Notes under the pieces: model-generated
Databases searched by the model: none
What the model saw: the letters and a program-made list of their open reading frames with translations, nothing else
What the model was told of the DNA's origin: nothing
In this document: positions 27,718 through 39,115 of the stretch, piece after piece
Numbering within the stretch: the stretch's first letter is position 1
Layout: the number at the start of each line of letters is the position of its first letter
Made by a program: the position numbers and the translations under genes
Assembly: GCA_037954235.1 (NCBI GenBank)
Contig: JBBMOA010000012.1
Location: 14,067,144 to 14,131,143, forward strand
DNA length: 64,000 bases
Source of the DNA: Aulostomus chinensis
Taxonomy: Eukaryota; Chordata; Actinopteri; Syngnathiformes; Aulostomidae
Direction: 5' to 3'

Positions 27718-30700
27718 CTGAGAGAGGGAAGGAGAGTGTCTCTTTAATTCCCTCCAGGGAGAAAAGAAATCCAGCAAAACACAGCAGCTACCTTTTCTTT
27801 TTTACGTTACGACCTTTGTTACTCTTACCAGGGTACTGCATACCATACTGTTGCTGTGGTGGGGCACCTGGCTGCTGGGGTGGATATCCACCTGGGGCCT
27901 GGTACTGCTGGTACACCTGACCTGAACACAGCCAAGAGTAGAAAATGTCACTAATCTTCTTTCATCTGATAATCTAGAGTCACTACACTGGCCAGGTCAC
28001 AAACCTGGTTGAAGATATGATTACTTGAATGATTGGCAGGACTGAAAGAGGCTCTGTGGTCTCCTTGAACTGTCCCCAACCAACGGTGATAAACGATCAA
28101 TCCCACACATATCATTCACTGAGAGAAGTAATCAGGGATCAACTGAGGGCTACAACAGCTCCTCCTGTATGTAAGACTGTATATACACAGTGTCACTTCT
28201 GCCAAGATGGCTAATGTCAGAGAAGCCTCTATTATGACAGGAGAGAGGCCCAGTAGAAGCTTCCACACACCGCTTACAAACAAATGGGAGCGTACATTTG
28301 CGTCTTTTCAACATCTGGCTCGAATGTGTTCAGTTGGATTGCAGTCCATTTTGACTGTTACTGGACGCATCTACACTTAACTTTTTTGGACCCAAAACTC
28401 ACTAAATGCACTGAAGGCAAATTAGATCTTCATGCAAACACCTGTGCATTGTAAAAGAGAAACGTACAACTGTTCTGACACAAACAGCTGCAACCACTTT
28501 GAGTTAATTTGTTGCGAAAAGTGCACAACCCACAGAAATCTCTCTGTGGCGCATTACAGTAAGAACTGGCTTCGTGCTAGAGAGATATAAACACATGAAA
28601 ACAGAAAAGGATTCCTCTCAGGTCTGACACATGTAACTCACTATTGAAATGTTCAACACACACACACACACACCCGCACAAACGCACACGCACACACGGC
28701 GTCTTCAACAGACATGTCTACGTTTGCAGACAGTGACTTCCTGCTGCATTTTTATTAACTATGACTTCACCGGTCCACACTGCCTACGTGCACATGTGGA
28801 GAAGGATGATCTTTCCTTCTCAAGTCCTCTCTGAGTTGTGCCTTGAATAGTAGTTACTTACTCAAGTATTTTAGGTCCTGAGCAGCCAAAGGGTGCACGG
28901 AACATCATCTATCATGCCACATGTGAGTAGTCGGATGAATAAGTCACATTTGTTTGAAATCTTTTGATTTAATCCTGTTAAAAATAGAAGTCTTCTATAC
29001 TATTCAAAAATATGAAAGTTGATCTGTGGTATTTTAATGAGTTCATTAAGTTTTCCTTTAAAAAATAAAAATCTGAAAATCTCCCCCCTGGATCACCTGG
29101 TTTTTCAAGTGCTGGTGTTTGTTTCTTTGAGAGGGCTGGTATTATGAAACTTACCATTTAGAGTCTGATCAGAGCCAAGCTGAAAAGGACACGATGAGCT
29201 CTAATTAAATTGCTCTGTCGTAACTAATTTTTGTAATTCTAATTCCGTAATGGTTAAAAAAAATAAAAGAAATGTACTTATTTTGCAATCCAGTTGTTCA
29301 TTTTTCAATGAAGACATCCAAAGCAGCAATGGCAGGACTCACACCAAAAGGTTTTTTAAAGGAAATGTACTTTAAGTCCAAGAGGCTAAAGCTCCATGTG
29401 CTAACAGACAGAAGCCTGGTGGTAATGTGCCTGGCAACCATGTGTTATCTTACTGACAGCACATTTAACATGATCTTTACTGTGCATAAAGGCGTGTGTG
29501 TGAAATTGGCTGCTTTTCAAGCTCTCCTCGGTCTGTAATCCATCAGGAGTGTTATGCAAGAGATAGAGGGGATGTATGGCTGTTAAGACCCTGCTAGCCT
29601 GGGAAGTTCATTTAACTCTGTTGGGGCCGACAGCGAAGCCTGCCAAGAGCTCACGGGATGTCTAGAGGCTCACTGACAGACACATCGCAGCAGCGGCGGC
29701 ATTAGAGAAGCCCCAAGCTGGGAGCGTGATTTTCATTGGAACAAAACATTTGGCTGTCGTTCTGCTGACCCCTGAGCAAATCTTTCGAAGGAATCACGAG
29801 AGATTATTTTTAATTAAACAGTTCACACCAAATGCAGCCCCTCTGATTACGACGCCTCACGCAGTAACCTCGGCTACATATGCATGCGTTTAGTGTCTTT
29901 CTTTCTTGGACAGATGTAAATTATTGCCAAAGGTTCATCAGCATCAGGCAGACAACAGGTTGCAATCCTTGCCATCTGCTAATGGATCTTGTTAGCGGCA
30001 TTCTCATGGCAACGAGTAACCTAAGCTTCCATTAAAAATGAGCTTAAGGCTACCTTTAAAAGGCCACACATGCTCAGTTGGCTTCCAAACGCATTCATTA
30101 CCTTTTCTAAATTCTCGTGCATCGACCGGCTGCTCTCGCTGTGCCTAGGGGCTGACAAACAGTCTCGGCATCCAGAGATAATGTGAGGACAAAGATCGCA
30201 GTGAGGTCACTCCATTGACATAAATCAGGGATGACAAAATATGAGAAACATGACTCGGCACAGGCCAGTACAGTTCAACTATGCTGCAAATTATAGCCTC
30301 TAGGTAATTTTAAATCATTTGAAATCAGCTTGAAGGGGGGATTTATTGCAGGGCTGTTGTATAATATTGTGCTACTTTTCCCCTAAATGCAGCTAATCAA
30401 TAGGAAAGTGAACACATATCAAACAACCAACCAGAGAACATCTGAGAGGAGAAGATCTGTCCACTTGTTGCTACACAGGGAAACCTTTCTAAGTGCAAAT
30501 CCCCTGGAGCTGGTGAGAGGCCTTGCTTAACTTCTTACTCACATGAAACTGAATCATGAACAGTTGGCCTGCCTACTTCCTACCTCACATCAAGCTTCCT
30601 GGACCAGAAAACAATAACACGTCACTGGACAGTATATTGATCCCACCTGTCTTTGCCCTGCAATGACATGTCAAAATGGCTTCAGTGAAAAGGAACTATT

Positions 30701-33700
30701 CCACAAAAATATTGCTGGCCTGCCTCCATAATAGTATCCTTACATTACCGCATTCAGTAATGCCTGAGGCTGAAGGTAATCAAACCTAAAAAGCAACACC
30801 AAGCTACTTGTGGTGCGAGGAAATCAAGTTGTTTCTCACAGCTCCCTGAACGGTGCGGAGTTGAGCTGCATGTTCGAGGTCAACATGACGTGTCGCTGGC
30901 CAACCCACTGACTGAGTAAGTCTTCCTTCCTGACTAACTAAACTCACATTAAGCCTCACTGTGGATAGATCCTGTAATGCTTACCAGATCCAAACCACAA
31001 ACCACCAATTAAATGTGAGCGAGTACACATGTAAGCTGATCATCAATGCTGCAGGTGTGGTCAGAGGTACGTTGTGCGCAACTACTATGAATGTGGGTTA
31101 TAACCTCGTGCAGGGTGCAACAAAAATTCATCCCTTTTGCTCAAGAACCACAAACTGACATCCATCTTAACAAACCAATACAGAGCGCTTAACTTCTGTG
31201 GCTGCACTTGACTACACAAAACAGAACAAAAATAAACCGGAGTCTTGTGCATGCCGTGTCGTATCCCAGAGTGGTACTCCCTGGTTCAAGGCTCTTAATA
31301 AAGCTTTTACAAACAAAGGGGAATGCCATTACATTTAAAGTGTTTAGATGTCTGAGCCGAAACTTTTACAGTAAAAGCAGAAAACTGCATGCTTCCGTTG
31401 GTATAAACGACCTGAACGATGTCAGAGCACGCTGCTACTTGAGCTCAGGCAGGTTGAATTTGTGGCTGGAGAAGACAAAAATTGTCGGAAGTAACTGGCA
31501 GAAGCGATGAGCTTCGTTTGCCTTGTATATTGTCGATACCGGAACCCCAACAAATCACTACGTGACGGTATGAGAGTGGAAGCACTGGCTGCAAATGACA
31601 ATGTTCACCCATGTTTTGTGTTCTTATCAATGTGGACTGGAGCTGGAGCCAGTAAATACCAGTGTCTCCTGCAAGGTCATTGATCTAGGAGAGGGTGCCA
31701 ATTAATCCAGTTTCCAGAGAGGACAAAAGCCAGATGTTAGCGCTTACTGGCTGGTTTTTGGAGAAAGGGGCTTGATAGTAATCGTTATGCATGCTTCAGA
31801 GGCGTTCCTGCGAGTGCACCAATTCTAATGTGTTAAACATGGTGTGTGTGAGTGTGTATGCGCTTTGTCTCACTGTCCATGCCAGCTGGGGGTCCCTGCT
31901 GTACTCCAGGATAGGGGGCCTGTGGTTGAGGCGGCAATCCTGGCTGAGGGGCTGCAGACGAGGAGGAAGCAATGCTATCAGGGGTTCCGGAGCGTTCCTC
32001 TGGTGCAACTGCTGGCGGAGCTGCAGATGGACAGAATGTTTGATGTGACAACTAAAACAATGATGACACAACTGCTGTTAAAATGTAACCATGTTATCAT
32101 CCAACAGATGTGATTAACTGCCCACATTAAAAGGAAATTAATCTAAGATAGCATTGTTGGATGGTGTGCAGTACCTGGGGCCTGGTCCTCACTCAGGCCA
32201 AAAGCAGAGATGACATTCTTGCTGACCTCATCCTGGTTTTTTAAGGGATCAAAGGCCGACATGCTGGCTGCACTGACTGGGGTCGCATGTTTCACTGTGG
32301 TGTCTGCTGTCACCACCTTGCCTTCACGTCCGTCCGCTGATTCTGGGAAAACAGCCAAAGAAATGTTTCAAAAAAGAAAGAAAGAAAAGTCCTAGGCACT
32401 CTCCTGGCAGAAAAAAAAAAGATATATATATAAAATAAATCTTTATTCAGACGGCTGTTTTGTTATGGTAATATTGGAAATATTAAAAACATAGACAGTG
32501 CATGTACATGCTCAAATGGAGCTGACTAAGAACCCACGTGTAGCTGCACAAACAACTTTCTTCAGCCAGGGAACGTGGCAGTGAGTGTTGCACCGCACGT
32601 ATGCCACTTTTTGAATCAGTCAATTATAAACACATTTGTTATTACCTCATGAACACAAACATTTAGTGAGAAGGCCATGTGAGTTTGAGTAATCGGCACA
32701 AACTGCAGGTAAAAACAAACAGTGGCAAAGCTTTGTAATTCTCCACTTAGCTTTAACTCAGAAAACAAATCCACCTGCCTCAGCGTGTCGCTTCACTGTA
32801 AGCTAATATCTTGATTCAAGCCACAATTACATAAATATCTACCTGCATAAAAGGGGGCATGAATGAAAACTGCAAGCCAAAGCTCACATTTAATAAATAC
32901 ATTCGCCAGCTGCAGTTATGCAACATGTAGAGATGGTCTTTCTACATGTTTGTGTTTGGGTGTTAGTGACCAAAATCAAACTGGACTGAACCAGAATGAG
33001 TTCAGTAAACAATTAAAGTATCTAATTCCAGGAAACCTTCACATGAAAACAATTTTTAAATTACTCCAACAATGACGGATTATCTGAACCCTCTATTGTG
33101 GATCTACTGATTCTGGCTGCCAGTATGTGCAATATGAACAAACACTGCAAAATGTATTTGATTGAATTGATGTCCCACCATATGGAAGGATATAGTCCGT
33201 TACATCTGAATATAAAGATATCAATTTCACGCGTTTGCGTTCCACAGCTTTGCAGTGTGTGTGTGTATGTGTGAGTGTGTGTGAGTGTGTGTGTTGATAT
33301 GTTACCGCTGTCCAGCGCTGTAGCAGCCAGACCAGGCTCTGTGGGGGGCTCAAGGCTATCCAGGAGGTTGTTGACTTTATTCCTCAGCTCAATGAGCTCC
33401 CTGCGGAGGTACTTCACCTGACTTGATTCCAAAGGCCTTGGCTGACCATTCACTGCAGATTAAAAGAGAAGGGAGGGGCAACAGTGAGCAAATGAAAAAA
33501 ATGAAACTAATTCTTGCCTAAGTAAGCATAAGTATTATAAATTAAATGTGTTTAGAATATCAAAAGAACTGTTTTTTTTGTTGTAAAAATGTCCAGCTAG
33601 CATTTTAATGCTCTTGGACCCTCTTCTGTTTTTATACATTCGTTTTATGAACTGCTCTCCATCATTAAGGCAAAGTACATAAATACTTCCATCTAAATGT

Positions 33701-36700
33701 GCTGTATTCCTGAGCTGACCTTTTAGTACAGCACGGTGAGTAGTGATGATGCACACTATCATTTACCAAGTTGATATAATCTGGATACGAACAACTTTAT
33801 ACGATATTCACATATGAATATCAATTCCGGCCCTGTTTTGGACTGATACATTAAAACATTAATATCTGCAGATACCGACATGCCAATATTATCAAGCATG
33901 CGTACAAATGTAGCAGCTGATGATGACAGTAACACAGTCAATAATATTAGAAGCCTGTAGTACTCCTGCATTTGTAACTCCTCTGACATTGATTTGGTCT
34001 CTTCAGCAAATATTAATGATGCCACTATTATCTTCAGTTTAACATGCACCCGATGGTTTGGAGACAGATGCTGCTGCTGGGGGAAAAAAATTAAAACCAC
34101 ATCTTGGCCTTGGCTCTCCTATGATATCAGATCACTTAAGCAGCTATGTTGTTTGACTGAAAGGAAATGGAAACATTCCAGACAGCCTGTAGACCTTGAG
34201 AGATTGAATAAAGACTTTTAATCAAGCAGTGAAAGCGGCTAGAGAGAAGTACTACAATGACCTCACATCAAATCCACCCCCTCCTGTTATTCAACCATCA
34301 ATTGACAAATGTGAGCATTCTGATCTTTATTTTTCCCCCTCGAAGCGGCAATATTTCATTTGCTGCCCTGACTGTCGACTGAAGCCTCCCCTCCTAGCAC
34401 CAACTGCACCTTCACTTTATAAGCGAACAATTGCAGAAACCTGACGAAGAACCTCGCCTAAAAACACACGCCTGCATGCACATCATTTTTTTGTGGCGAT
34501 GGTCTCAGAATAAGCCAGTTCTGAGTGCAGGTTATACTGTAGCACCGCACTCCTCTGGGGATTTAAACAATCTTCTTTTAGGTTCTGACTGTGGTCAACA
34601 ACTCTGTATTACTCTGGTTGGATCTGTCAGCAGCTTTTGACATTGCTGTTGATAGTATTTTAACTGATGGTTGGAATTAAAGGTTATTCTGTGTGCAACT
34701 GTCAGTCATCTTCAGCACTGCTAAAAGATGAAGTTCCACAGGGATCCCAAAACCTCAATAAACTTGAGTGGATTGAAAATGCTGCAGCCAGACACATAAC
34801 CAGATCCAACAGACAACATCGCATCACTCTATCGGCTCCATTATGACATTTCAATGATCACTTGTAAGGCTGGAGGGGCGTTTGTTCCACTTTATGTAGC
34901 TGACTTATTGACCCCCGTGAATCAGAACGAAACGTGAGATCCGAAGGTAGGTCATCAGTTGCTTTAACCTGAACAGAGATAAAGATGAGCAGACGGATTC
35001 AGTTTGGGTCTCCCAGAGATGGTCAGGAAAACATTGTATTCTGTTAATTCCCTTAAACTCATTATTTAAAGCTTGTCTTTTTTTCTTTACATTCATTTTG
35101 CTTTACATTCATTCATACTCTTAGTATTCTACCATGTCTTTGTCTACTGTTTACAACTGAATGTAAAAGACATGGTAAGTCTTTAAGGCAATGTTCTAAC
35201 TATTATGATTAATGATATGGCTACTCATCATAGCATATTGAACAGTTCTGACTGATCCCCAAGAGGTGGCTTTTAAATAACTCTACTATATTTCAAACTA
35301 AACCCAGACTTTCTAACTAAAATTGGTTCTGGTGTGAAATTTCCATTGAAAAAAACAAACAAACTGAGACTGCCTGACATTCCTCTGACACACACACACA
35401 CACGCATGCATGCACACACGCGCACACACACGCCTCTCTGAGTGAATAATTCTGAACAGAGAAACTGAAAGCACTGTAACATGGGCCGCCGTTCGATTTC
35501 CATCTATTCTCACTTGTTTTGAATCAACACATGCAGGAGAATATCAGTTCCACGTGAGGTCATGACATGTGATGACAAGCCATGGCTCGGCTTTGATTGG
35601 AAGGAAGCAAACATGTTTTTAGAAGAACAAAAACCCACCAACTTACAGATCCCTGGCTAATAGCAAATAGATGACAGACTGACTGGAAGCAGAGCTCAGA
35701 AAACACGCGCACAACACAACTTGTTGTTCTTACAGATTGGAGAACTGAGTGAGTGCACGTTACTATGATTCATATTTCTAACTTTGTCTGAGTCATATTG
35801 AGTTTTACATTTTGAATAGAATATTGTTTTTTTGGCAGAGCCTGGTGTGGTAGTCCACTTTAATAGCTGATGGCAGGACTGGAAAATATATCAATATTAA
35901 TCAAAATTAGTCTTAAATTGATTCTTTGTGTTACAAGGAAATACAAAGCCAGATTTGTCACAAAATAAGAGGGAGAAAGTGCTTGAAATTTCAGATGAAA
36001 TCACAGTTTCAAGTGACTGAATCACACTTGCCAGGGCACGCAGGACCAATATGTTCAACCTTGGTTGGAGAATCTAACAAATGATCCTCTGCATGGACAC
36101 CTAAAAACCAATGAGTTTCTGAATATTCATCTTTTCCATATCATCCCGTCCTCACTGAAGGCCATATTTTTGAGGGGGACTATGCCAGTATTCTTGGCTG
36201 TACCGACATACCCGTAAATTCTAACCACAATTTGATTGCTGATAGGATGGAGACAGACACAATCATCTAAAAAGCTCAAAGAAATGCGTCAGCCTTTACA
36301 TTTAAAAGATTTGCAAGCCATAGAATAATGAACAAAAACACATGTGATATAGAAACAGTCTGCCAGAAGTTGTATTTGACATTTACAGATGCAAACCGTG
36401 TCCAATGTATGGCCTAATACGGTCATGCTTTTTTTTTTTGCTATGAATTTAACGAAAGCAGTCCCAGACGGCATATCCGTTTAGCACAATACAATTGATT
36501 TTGTGCAATATAAATTCTCCTTCTTGTATATAAAACCTTTTTTGAAGAGAGCAGATTTCTCAGTGTCAGGATGTACGCCTGAGCTAAATCCTCCTGCAGC
36601 ATTCATTGTTTGTTCATACCTGGAAAAGCTGCATGTACAACACGGAGCTGCATGTACACTCCATGATACCAAAAGACTCCTGTTGCTTTCAAGGTACAGT

Positions 36701-37789
36701 TCAAGATTGACTGATTTATATTCAAGGCCAATTAAGATATGCATCAAATGTACAACATATCATTTAATTGTAATTGTAATATGTAGCTGCAAATATTGAC
36801 GTTAATATTATTATGTACAACCATTTGAGGCACTCCTTTTTCTGGATCTGAGCTCAAATAAATATGGATTTCACATTTGTGCACATACAATTGTGGAAAA
36901 AAATGTGAGACTTCAACACAACTCCATGCAACATGTTGTTACTACCGACTAAAACAGGGGTCAATATTCTGGCTGTCATTAGTTCCTATATATTTATGTC
37001 ACACAGCGACTACATTTTTATAGACCAAATAACAAAAACAACAGAATGAATGGCAGAGGTTCTACTATGAATATATCCATACTCTGCCAGTCATATTGTT
37101 TATCTGCTGAACCACTCCTAGCAGAGACACACAAATTCCATCCCAAATTAGTCATAAGGGAGTGCAGACAACTTTTGTTTGGGCAGAAAGAAGATTTGCT
37201 GGATGAAACAGAAGCTGGACTGCCCTCCAGTGACCAAATGCTGTAAATGAAATTTCTCTTCCTCAGTTAAAGTTAATCGTGCTGCAGTTACACATAATTA
37301 AATTGCAGAAAGGAAATTCTTTGACATCTTACCAAACAAAGTCAGTTTGAGTATTCTACTGCACTGGATTGCGAAGGAGAGATCAGAGCTATCAAAGATG
37401 GTGATGAGGTCATCGTCTACAAAAAAATGGAAAAGGGACAATGTGATTCACGAAGAAGGACAATGAACTCACAACATGAACAATTCAATTCTGTTACAGG
37501 AATCATAAGATAATCCCAGTTGGCTGTGGTTGGTTATTTACTAGTTCAGCATTAATAAACTGCTCTACACTAGGGAGAACCGATCCAGGGTCTGCATGGG
37601 CTCACCTTCATCCTTGTATTTAATGGTAACCTCGTCGTTACTCTGCAGCTTGCCTCTGAAGACACGTTGCATCATAAGCACCAGCTCATCGTAGGTGATG
37701 TCCTCATTGTGGATGGGGATGCGTCTGATGTCATCGCCCAACTGGGCTTTGATGATCAGCTTCCCGCTCAGGTCCAGCTGGCCGTTCAT
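27314..37789 (-). CDS. tfg: tfg (TRK-fused gene / trafficking from ER to Golgi regulator), complete
   Basis: Cytosolic scaffold that oligomerises at ER exit sites, binds SEC16 and organises COPII export. The join on the minus strand, 5' to 3', is 37789-37606, 37416-37333, 33452-33306, 32342-32175, 32020-31874, 27921-27829, 27717-27314, giving 408 aa plus TAA. All introns are phase 1. Residues about 10-90 form a PB1 domain (MNGQLDLSGKLIIKAQLGDD at the start; acidic DEDDDLITIFDSSDL). Next come a coiled coil (YLRRELIELRNKVNNLLDSL, about 97-125), the conserved SMSAFDPLKNQDE and RSGTPDSIASSSSA motifs, and a disordered P/Q/Y-rich tail ending GYTQPGPGYR. Human TFG is 400 aa with the same seven coding exons. 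Start chosen at the ATG with A at -3, matching vertebrate MNGQLDLSGK. Confidence 0.97.
27829..27921 (-). CDS. tfg: tfg exon: Gln/Tyr-rich
   Basis: A 93-bp phase 1-1 exon, gtgttcag acceptor and gtaaga donor. Encodes QVYQQYQAPGGYPPQQPGAP and QQQYGMQYP, the TFG QxYQQYQ segment. Confidence 0.93.
27922..31873 (-). other. tfg intron (4 kb), possibly holding regulatory DNA
   Basis: One of the two ~4-kb introns of tfg in the window. It contains a short CA run near 28652-28672 and a stretch at about 29560-30290 of non-repetitive, balanced-composition DNA with a TAATTAA core at 29811-29817. No exon recognised. Confidence 0.5.
31874..32020 (-). CDS. tfg: tfg exon: RSGTPDSIASSSSA region
   Basis: A 147-bp phase 1-1 exon, catctgcag acceptor and gtgaga donor. 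Encodes EERSGTPDSIASSSSA and a Pro/Gln stretch ending GPPAGMD. Confidence 0.95.
32175..32342 (-). CDS. tfg: tfg exon: SMSAFDPLKNQDE region
   Basis: A 168-bp phase 1-1 exon, ttttcccag acceptor and gtactg donor. Encodes AASMSAFDPLKNQDEVSKNV and ISAFGLSEDQ, conserved in TFG. Confidence 0.96.
33255..33296 (+). repeat. Imperfect (GT)n tract beside a tfg donor
   Basis: About 42 bp of GTGTGT/GTATGT/GAGTGT words. On the tfg strand it reads CA-rich and begins about 9 nt after the donor at 33305. Confidence 0.9.
33306..33452 (-). CDS. tfg: tfg exon: coiled coil
   Basis: A 147-bp phase 1-1 exon, tctgcag acceptor and gtaaca donor. Encodes NGQPRPLESSQVKYLRRELI and the rest of the coiled-coil heptads, matching vertebrate TFG. 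A GT/TATG microsatellite follows the donor within about 10 nt (33255-33296). Confidence 0.96.
33453..37332 (-). other. tfg intron with a LINE2-like remnant
   Basis: 3.9-kb intron. Contains a + strand LINE remnant (34120-35180), a CA/CG-type short tract (35388-35432), and a stretch at about 33770-33900 with gatattcacatatgaatatc-like words resembling a non-autonomous DNA repeat. No extra tfg exon seen. Confidence 0.6.
34120..35180 (+). mobile_element. Degraded LINE2-like retrotransposon remnant
   Basis: On the + strand, in order, are a RSLKQLCCLTERKWKHSRQP linker-like block (about 34125-34184), LLWLDLSAAFDIAVDS with LDLSAAFD at 34618-34641, a KDEVPQGS block (about 34727-34750), and IENAAARHITRSNRQH (about 34765-34815). 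These are the ordered motifs of L2/CR1-type reverse transcriptases (AERKWR, LDLSAAFDTVDH, GVPQGS, NAAARL). The catalytic YADD segment is missing: the block after GVPQGS runs straight into the C-terminal block, an internal deletion. Multiple stops. Antisense to tfg. Confidence 0.75.
37333..37416 (-). CDS. tfg: tfg exon: PB1 acidic (OPCA) motif
   Basis: An 84-bp phase 1-1 exon, ttttttgtag acceptor and gtaaga donor. Encodes DDLITIFDSSDLSFAIQCSR and ILKLTLF, completing the PB1 domain. Confidence 0.96.
37606..37789 (-). CDS. tfg: tfg coding exon 1: start and PB1 domain
   Basis: Encodes residues 1-61, including KLIIKAQLGDDIRRIPIHNE and the PB1 basic cluster (FRGK, KYKDE). Donor gtgagc; the open frame beyond the donor is intronic. 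The non-coding 5' part of the exon probably extends to 37819, where a catag acceptor lies. Confidence 0.97.
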
Positions 37790-38596
37790 TGTGCCGTCCC
37801 ACTAGTTCTGCTCCAACCACTATGAAGAGAAACAATTTTGAAAGTCAAACAACCCTGCTTTCCCAGCTTCCCTCTTCTCTTTTACAATGTTTACTACGAA
37901 ACACAAGGAGGGGTCACAGTTTCAGCCTTTTAAGAGTAAATAAAGCTACTGGATACTAAATATAACTGTGTTTGGTTTTTATAACTCTTATGTACAACAA
38001 ATAAGCAGTGGTTGAGATTAGTTTAACTACCTGACACGACCAGAAAGAACTCTGAAATGAATGTAACTTAAACTTCAGTTAAGCTTGCAACTTGGTGGAC
38101 ACAGCAGAAGGTTATCACAACTGGTTAGCAAGGATGTGACACATTCTACCTTTTATAGTGCTCTAGGCAGAAACTTTGAAATAAAAATACGACTTTAAAT
38201 GTTCATTTGTTAATTCAGCAGCATCATCAAAGAGGAAGTGTTTTGACTTGCATCAGCTGTCCATGCTCTATGATGCAGACGGCTAACTTTGGCTTCAGAA
38301 AAAGGTTGAAGTCATATCATTTCTTTGTAATTCATCAAACAGGCCCATGTATATTACTTTATTACTTTGGGTTTTTTTTCTTTTTAACTTTAAGCAACAA
38401 AATACTAAGTTGATGTCCCAAAACTGTATGGGGAGTTTTAGTTCAGATGAAAGAAAGAACTCTGAGATCAAGGTCTAAATCCTGAGCTTAGGATTCTTAC
38501 AGTTGATAAGCAGATATTTTTTGCTATCTGTTTCCTGGAGATAAAGAAATAAAAGGTTTTTGATTGATTACTCAATCAAATGGGGGGGGGGGGGGC

Positions 38597-38727
38597 GGCA
38601 CATCTCAGAGGTAGATTGGCCGTCCAGCAACTGAAAGGTCGCTGGTTCGATCCTCCGGTGACCATGTCCAAGTATCCTTGAGCAAGATGCTGAACCCGAA
38701 ATTGCTCCTGATGGCGCTACAACCCAT
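38597..38727 (+). mobile_element. tRNA-headed SINE-like fragment
   Basis: Starts gcggcacatctcagaggtag, with tRNA-like A-box words and a B-box-like ggtcgctggttcgatcctcc, then a cttgagcaagatgctgaacc body. This wording is typical of abundant teleost tRNA-derived repeats. Preceded by a 14-bp G-run (38582-38595). Truncated where it meets the inverted repeat at 38728. Confidence 0.6.
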
Positions 38728-38835
38728 CCAGGGTGAACCCTGCCTCTCACCCAATGTCTGCTGGAATAGGCTCCAGTCCCCCTCCCCTGGAGCCTATCCC
38801 AGCAGACATTGGGTGAGAGGCAGGGTTCACCCTGG
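38728..38835. repeat. Near-perfect 49-bp inverted repeat, 10-bp spacer
   Basis: Left arm 38728-38776 (ccagggtgaaccctgcctct...aggctccag) pairs with right arm 38787-38835, with one mismatch in 49 (gaatagg against gggatagg). Spacer 38777-38786 is tccccctccc. Both arms are the 3' part of the same dispersed repeat whose other copy is at 44285-44660, so this is a head-on junction of two copies. Confidence 0.95.
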
Positions 38836-39115
38836 ACAGATCACCATTCCATCTCAAGGCCAACACATAGAGACAGACAACCATTCACACTCACACCTAC
38901 AGTCAATTTAGAGTATCAATCAGCCTCGTCCTCTCTTGATGTCTTTGGACTGTGGGAGGAAGCTGGAGTACCAGAGAGAACCCACGCAGGAACAGGGAGA
39001 ACATGCAGACTCCACACAGAGAGATCCTGTGCTGGAGCTGGGACTTGAACCCGGAACCTTCTTGCTGTGAGGCGACAGTGCTGACCACTGCACTACTGTG
39101 CCGCCCCTTTTATCC
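38787..39115 (-). mobile_element. Dispersed teleost repeat, copy 1 (minus orientation)
   Basis: Reverse complement of the family at 44285-44660: gtggtcagcactgtcgcctc head near 39105, ccacagtccaaagacatcaa body, and gggataggctccag tail at 38787. Has a B-box-like word at the head, so it is probably a SINE or LINE-derived short element. It gives a spurious ORF (WEEAGVPERTHAGTGRT) common in fish databases. Confidence 0.8.

Noticed and set aside
27301..27777. 158-codon minus-strand ORF over the last tfg exon
   Set aside because: Wrong frame; the conserved TFG tail NPYARNRPPYGQGY is in another frame that joins correctly to upstream exons.
38597..38727. Possible tRNA gene because of B-box-like ggttcgatcc
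   Set aside because: No full cloverleaf or anticodon arm can be drawn and the sequence continues into a SINE-type body.
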